This document shows, piece by piece, positions 61,950-64,000 of a DNA stretch of 64,000 nucleotides. The stretch spans positions 5,704,001 through 5,768,000 of the forward strand of contig NZ_CP070619.1 of NCBI RefSeq assembly GCF_017068395.1, read 5' to 3'. The stretch is from Rhodococcus pseudokoreensis (GTDB lineage: Bacteria; Actinomycetota; Actinomycetes; Mycobacteriales; Mycobacteriaceae). Every line of letters starts with the position of its first letter. Within the stretch, counting starts at the first letter, position 1. A program made the position numbers and the translations under genes. The notes below the pieces were generated by a model, which was given only the letters and a program-made list of their open reading frames with translations, did not search any database and was not told where the DNA came from.

Positions 61950-62188
61950 TGATCGACCTGACGCCGCACATCCGGCCCGGCGACGGATTCTGGTGGAGCC
62001 AGACGAGCGCGGAACCCACCCCGCTCGTCCACGTGGACTTCGTGGTCACCGAACACGGTGCCGCGGCACTGCGCGGATGTTCCCTCGGGGAGCGTGCGCG
62101 GCGCATGATCGCCGTGGCAGCACCCGAGCACCGCGAAAGGCTGGAATTCGATCTCGAGGAGTACGACCTTGCGTCCGCAACGGAGTGA
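61949..62188 (+). pseudogene. acetyl-CoA hydrolase/CoA-transferase remnant with internal in-frame deletion
   Basis: 79 residues. The first 28 (DLTPHIRPGDGFWWSQTSAE, PTPLVH) read like the N-terminus of acetyl-CoA hydrolase/4-hydroxybutyrate CoA-transferase proteins, which begin at the strand that binds CoA. The rest, VDFVVTEHGAAALRGCSLG and ERARRMIAVAAPEHRERLEF, is the conserved C-terminus of the same family. The middle 300-400 residues, including the catalytic Glu, are missing, yet the reading frame is kept. It is coupled to the dehydrogenase by TGATG and lies 19 bp before HMG-CoA lyase. Non-functional as a transferase; a small residual product may still be made. Confidence 0.6.
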
Positions 62189-62207
62189 GGGGAAAGGAGT
62201 CAACGCC

Positions 62208-63131
62208 ATGGCACGTCCGCAGCGGGTCCAGATCCGGGAGGTCGGACCGCGTGACGGCTTCCAGAACGAACCGGAGCACATCCCGACCGACGACAAGGTG
62301 CGGTTGATCAACGCTCTGGGACGGGCGGGGTTCACCCGGATCGAGGTCGCCAGTTTCGTGCGGCCGGACGTGATCCCCCAACTGGCGGACGGGGTGGAGG
62401 TACTCGGTCGCATCGACGTACCCGACGACACCAAACTGATGGTGCTCGTCCCCAACAGCAAGGGGCTGGACAACGCACTGAAGGTGCGCGACAAGTTCCA
62501 CGAGGTCGCGATCTTCGTCAGCGCGTCGGAGACCCACAACAAGAAGAACGTCAACCGCACGGTCGACGAGACGATGGCCGACAACGACGTCATGGCCACG
62601 CGAATCGTCGCCGAGGGACTCGACTGCGCCGCGGTGATCGCGACGTCGTTCGGTTGCCCGTTCGAGGGCAAGGTCGACCTGGGACGCGTCCTCGACCTGG
62701 CCGAACGGTTCGCCGAGGCCGGCGTCACCGAGATCGGATTCGGCGACACCACGGGCATGTGCAATCCGGCGTACGCGTCGGAATTCTTCGCGGCGGCGCT
62801 CGACCGGCTGCCCGGCGTCGAGGTGACCGCGCACTTCCACAACACGCGTGGTCAGGGCCTCGCCAACGCGTACGCTGCACTCGAAGCAGGTTGCGCGAGC
62901 TTCGAATCGAGCTTCGGGGAGCTGGGCGGCTGCCCCGTTCCGGCGGGCTCGACGGGCAATATCGCCACCGAGGATCTGGTGAGTATGTTCCACGAGATGG
63001 GCGTCGAGACGGGTCTCGACCTTCCCCGGGTCATCGAGGCCGCGCGCGAAGCTCAGACGGTGCTCGGCCGCAAGCTCACCAGTCACTCGATCGTCGCGGG
63101 CCCCATCGAATGGGCCGCGAGCCCGCGCTAA
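62208..63131 (+). CDS. hydroxymethylglutaryl-CoA lyase family protein
   Basis: 307 residues from the ATG at 62208, after AAAGGAG. It is an HMGL-like TIM barrel: VQIREVGPRDGFQNEPEHIP with the metal Asp, TRIEVASFVRPDVIPQLAD, VSASETHNKKNVNRTVDETM, and the metal site VTAHFHNTRGQGLANAYAAL. The glycine-rich loop GGCPVPAGSTGNIATED includes the catalytic Cys. It should cleave (3S)-HMG-CoA or a similar 3-hydroxy-3-methyl acyl-CoA to acetoacetate and acetyl-CoA. Together with the dehydrogenase, this suggests isovalerate/leucine- or acyclic-terpene-like breakdown. No carboxylase partner is seen in the window. Confidence 0.9.
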   Translation: MARPQRVQIREVGPRDGFQNEPEHIPTDDKVRLINALGRAGFTRIEVASFVRPDVIPQLADGVEVLGRIDVPDDTKLMVLVPNSKGLDNALKVRDKFHEVAIFVSASETHNKKNVNRTVDETMADNDVMATRIVAEGLDCAAVIATSFGCPFEGKVDLGRVLDLAERFAEAGVTEIGFGDTTGMCNPAYASEFFAAALDRLPGVEVTAHFHNTRGQGLANAYAALEAGCASFESSFGELGGCPVPAGSTGNIATEDLVSMFHEMGVETGLDLPRVIEAAREAQTVLGRKLTSHSIVAGPIEWAASPR

Positions 63132-63217
63132 CCGGCGGGCGGACAACGAGAGTTGCGGACTGATGTGGGAGAAGGGCGGTCGCCGGGCACCTCTCGCACT
63201 GACACCGATGAAATGGA

Positions 63218-64000
63218 ATGACCGAAGGGCTGAATGTGGAAGCGGTAGTGTTACACGAGTTCGGAGAACCAGAGGTTTTGAAACTGGAGGCAGTCCCTGA
63301 TCCCGTCGCTAACCCGGGCTGGGTCACTGTTCGGCTGAAAGCGGCTGCCCTGAATTGGCACGACGTCCTTGTGCGACAGGGTAAATACTCCTCACCGCTT
63401 CCACATATCCTCGGCGCAGACGGCGCCGGTATCCGTACGGACACCGGCGAGGAGGTCCTCGTGCTCCCATCTCTGTGGTGGGGCGATCGTGACGCCGCGC
63501 CGAGCGAGCAATGGGAGATTCTCGGTGACCATCAGCGAGGCACCTACGCCGAGTTCGTGCGGGTCCCGCAGGAGTGCGTCGCGCCAAAGCCTCGAGGACT
63601 GAGCTGGGAACAGGCGGCGGCACTTCCCCTGGTCGGTCTGACGACCTACCGCGCCCTGTTCACGCGTGGCCGCCTTCGCGCCGACGAGAATCTCCTTGTC
63701 CTCGGTGCCGGAGGTGGTGTTGCGGCGATGGCCGTCATGCTGGCGTCCGCGATAGGCGCGAATGTCACCGTCACGTCCTCGACTACGGCCAAGATCACGC
63801 AGGCGAAGGAACTTGGCGCAGCGAACGGTGTGCTGTACACGGACCCCGACTGGCCTGATGCCGCTCGCCAACTGACTCCCGACGGACAGGGCTTCGATAT
63901 TGTTCTGGATTCCGTAGGGAACTGGACGCAGTCCATCTCGGCACTGCGCCCCGGTGGCCGGTTGGTCGTACTCGGCGCTTCGCAGAGCGAACTCGCCATC
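63218..64000 (+). CDS. MDR-family NADPH:quinone/zinc-type oxidoreductase, incomplete (runs off window)
   Basis: Open from the ATG at 63218 (MTEGLNVEAVVLHEFG) to the window end, 261 codons; a GTG at 63236 is an alternative start. GroES-like N-domain: LNWHDVLVRQGKYSSPLPHI and LGADGAGI, then the Rossmann half NLLVLGAGGGVAAMAVMLAS. It lacks the zinc ligands of alcohol dehydrogenases (the place of the Cys is WHD), so a quinone reductase or enoyl reductase role is more likely. It is not clearly in the HMG-CoA lyase operon, as 86 bp separate them. Substrate unknown. Confidence 0.85.
   Translation, partial: MTEGLNVEAVVLHEFGEPEVLKLEAVPDPVANPGWVTVRLKAAALNWHDVLVRQGKYSSPLPHILGADGAGIRTDTGEEVLVLPSLWWGDRDAAPSEQWEILGDHQRGTYAEFVRVPQECVAPKPRGLSWEQAAALPLVGLTTYRALFTRGRLRADENLLVLGAGGGVAAMAVMLASAIGANVTVTSSTTAKITQAKELGAANGVLYTDPDWPDAARQLTPDGQGFDIVLDSVGNWTQSISALRPGGRLVVLGASQSELAI

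Noticed and set aside
1..64000. CRISPR arrays, tRNA and rRNA genes
   Set aside because: No regularly spaced repeats, cloverleaf-like sequences or rRNA signatures were noticed on either strand when reading through.

Overview
The window looks like accessory DNA of a high-GC actinobacterium, most probably Rhodococcus or a close relative in the Mycobacteriales. I infer this from the GC-rich codon use, a WhiB-like protein, an HtaA-domain protein, GTG starts, and many CoA-thioester catabolic genes of the kind found on large Rhodococcus plasmids and catabolic islands. No rRNA, tRNA, CRISPR array or replication origin was seen. Species and replicon type cannot be settled from the sequence alone.

Layout. 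1-7.4 kb: the start of a luciferase-like monooxygenase (minus strand, running off the edge), two small related actinobacterial proteins, an IS21 transposase relic, an AtuA-family gene (minus) diverging from an acyl-CoA dehydrogenase and an ACS-family transporter, and a tyrosine-recombinase relic. 7.5-21.7 kb: a FadR-type regulator, alpha-methylacyl-CoA racemase, nitroreductase, a TRAP transporter (P-Q-M), then an acyl-CoA dehydrogenase/MaoC/NDP-forming acyl-CoA synthetase operon diverging from a cysteine-less thiolase-like protein with a DUF35 partner, and a KstD-like flavoprotein. Together these resemble a complete activation, racemisation, oxidation and chain-cleavage route for a branched, possibly terpenoid or steroid-like, acid. 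21.8-25.0 kb: a drug-type MFS gene and a graveyard of decayed genes (serine recombinase, a zinc-ribbon protein, the 3' end of pyruvate carboxylase).

25-37 kb: an AraC regulator and aldehyde dehydrogenase, then a GntR-HtaA pair diverging across a clear palindromic operator from a long plus-strand cluster: isocitrate-lyase-superfamily enzyme, zinc alcohol dehydrogenase, ACS transporter, cytochrome P450, ferredoxin reductase, [3Fe-4S] ferredoxin and GMC oxidoreductase. An IS5 relic follows. 38-43 kb: Baeyer-Villiger monooxygenase, HSL-type esterase, aldehyde dehydrogenase and a NIPSNAP protein, which fit a ketone to ester to alcohol plus acid to acid sequence. 42.8-50.3 kb: a LysR regulator diverging from a CaiB-type CoA-transferase, followed by SDR, thiolase, MaoC and two acyl-CoA dehydrogenases, a full beta-oxidation set.

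50.5-55.8 kb: an apparently intact IS110-family transposase, a WhiB-like gene and several broken genes (IS5 fragment, membrane protein, PucR-type regulator). 55.9-64 kb: an IclR regulator and MHS-family transporter diverging, across three related palindromic sites, from a CaiB CoA-transferase and enoyl-CoA hydratase; then acyl-CoA dehydrogenase, an internally deleted CoA-transferase remnant, HMG-CoA lyase and the start of an MDR oxidoreductase. The catabolic modules each carry their own regulator and transporter, and most junctions between them hold mobile-element debris, so the region appears to have been assembled by repeated acquisition and pruning.
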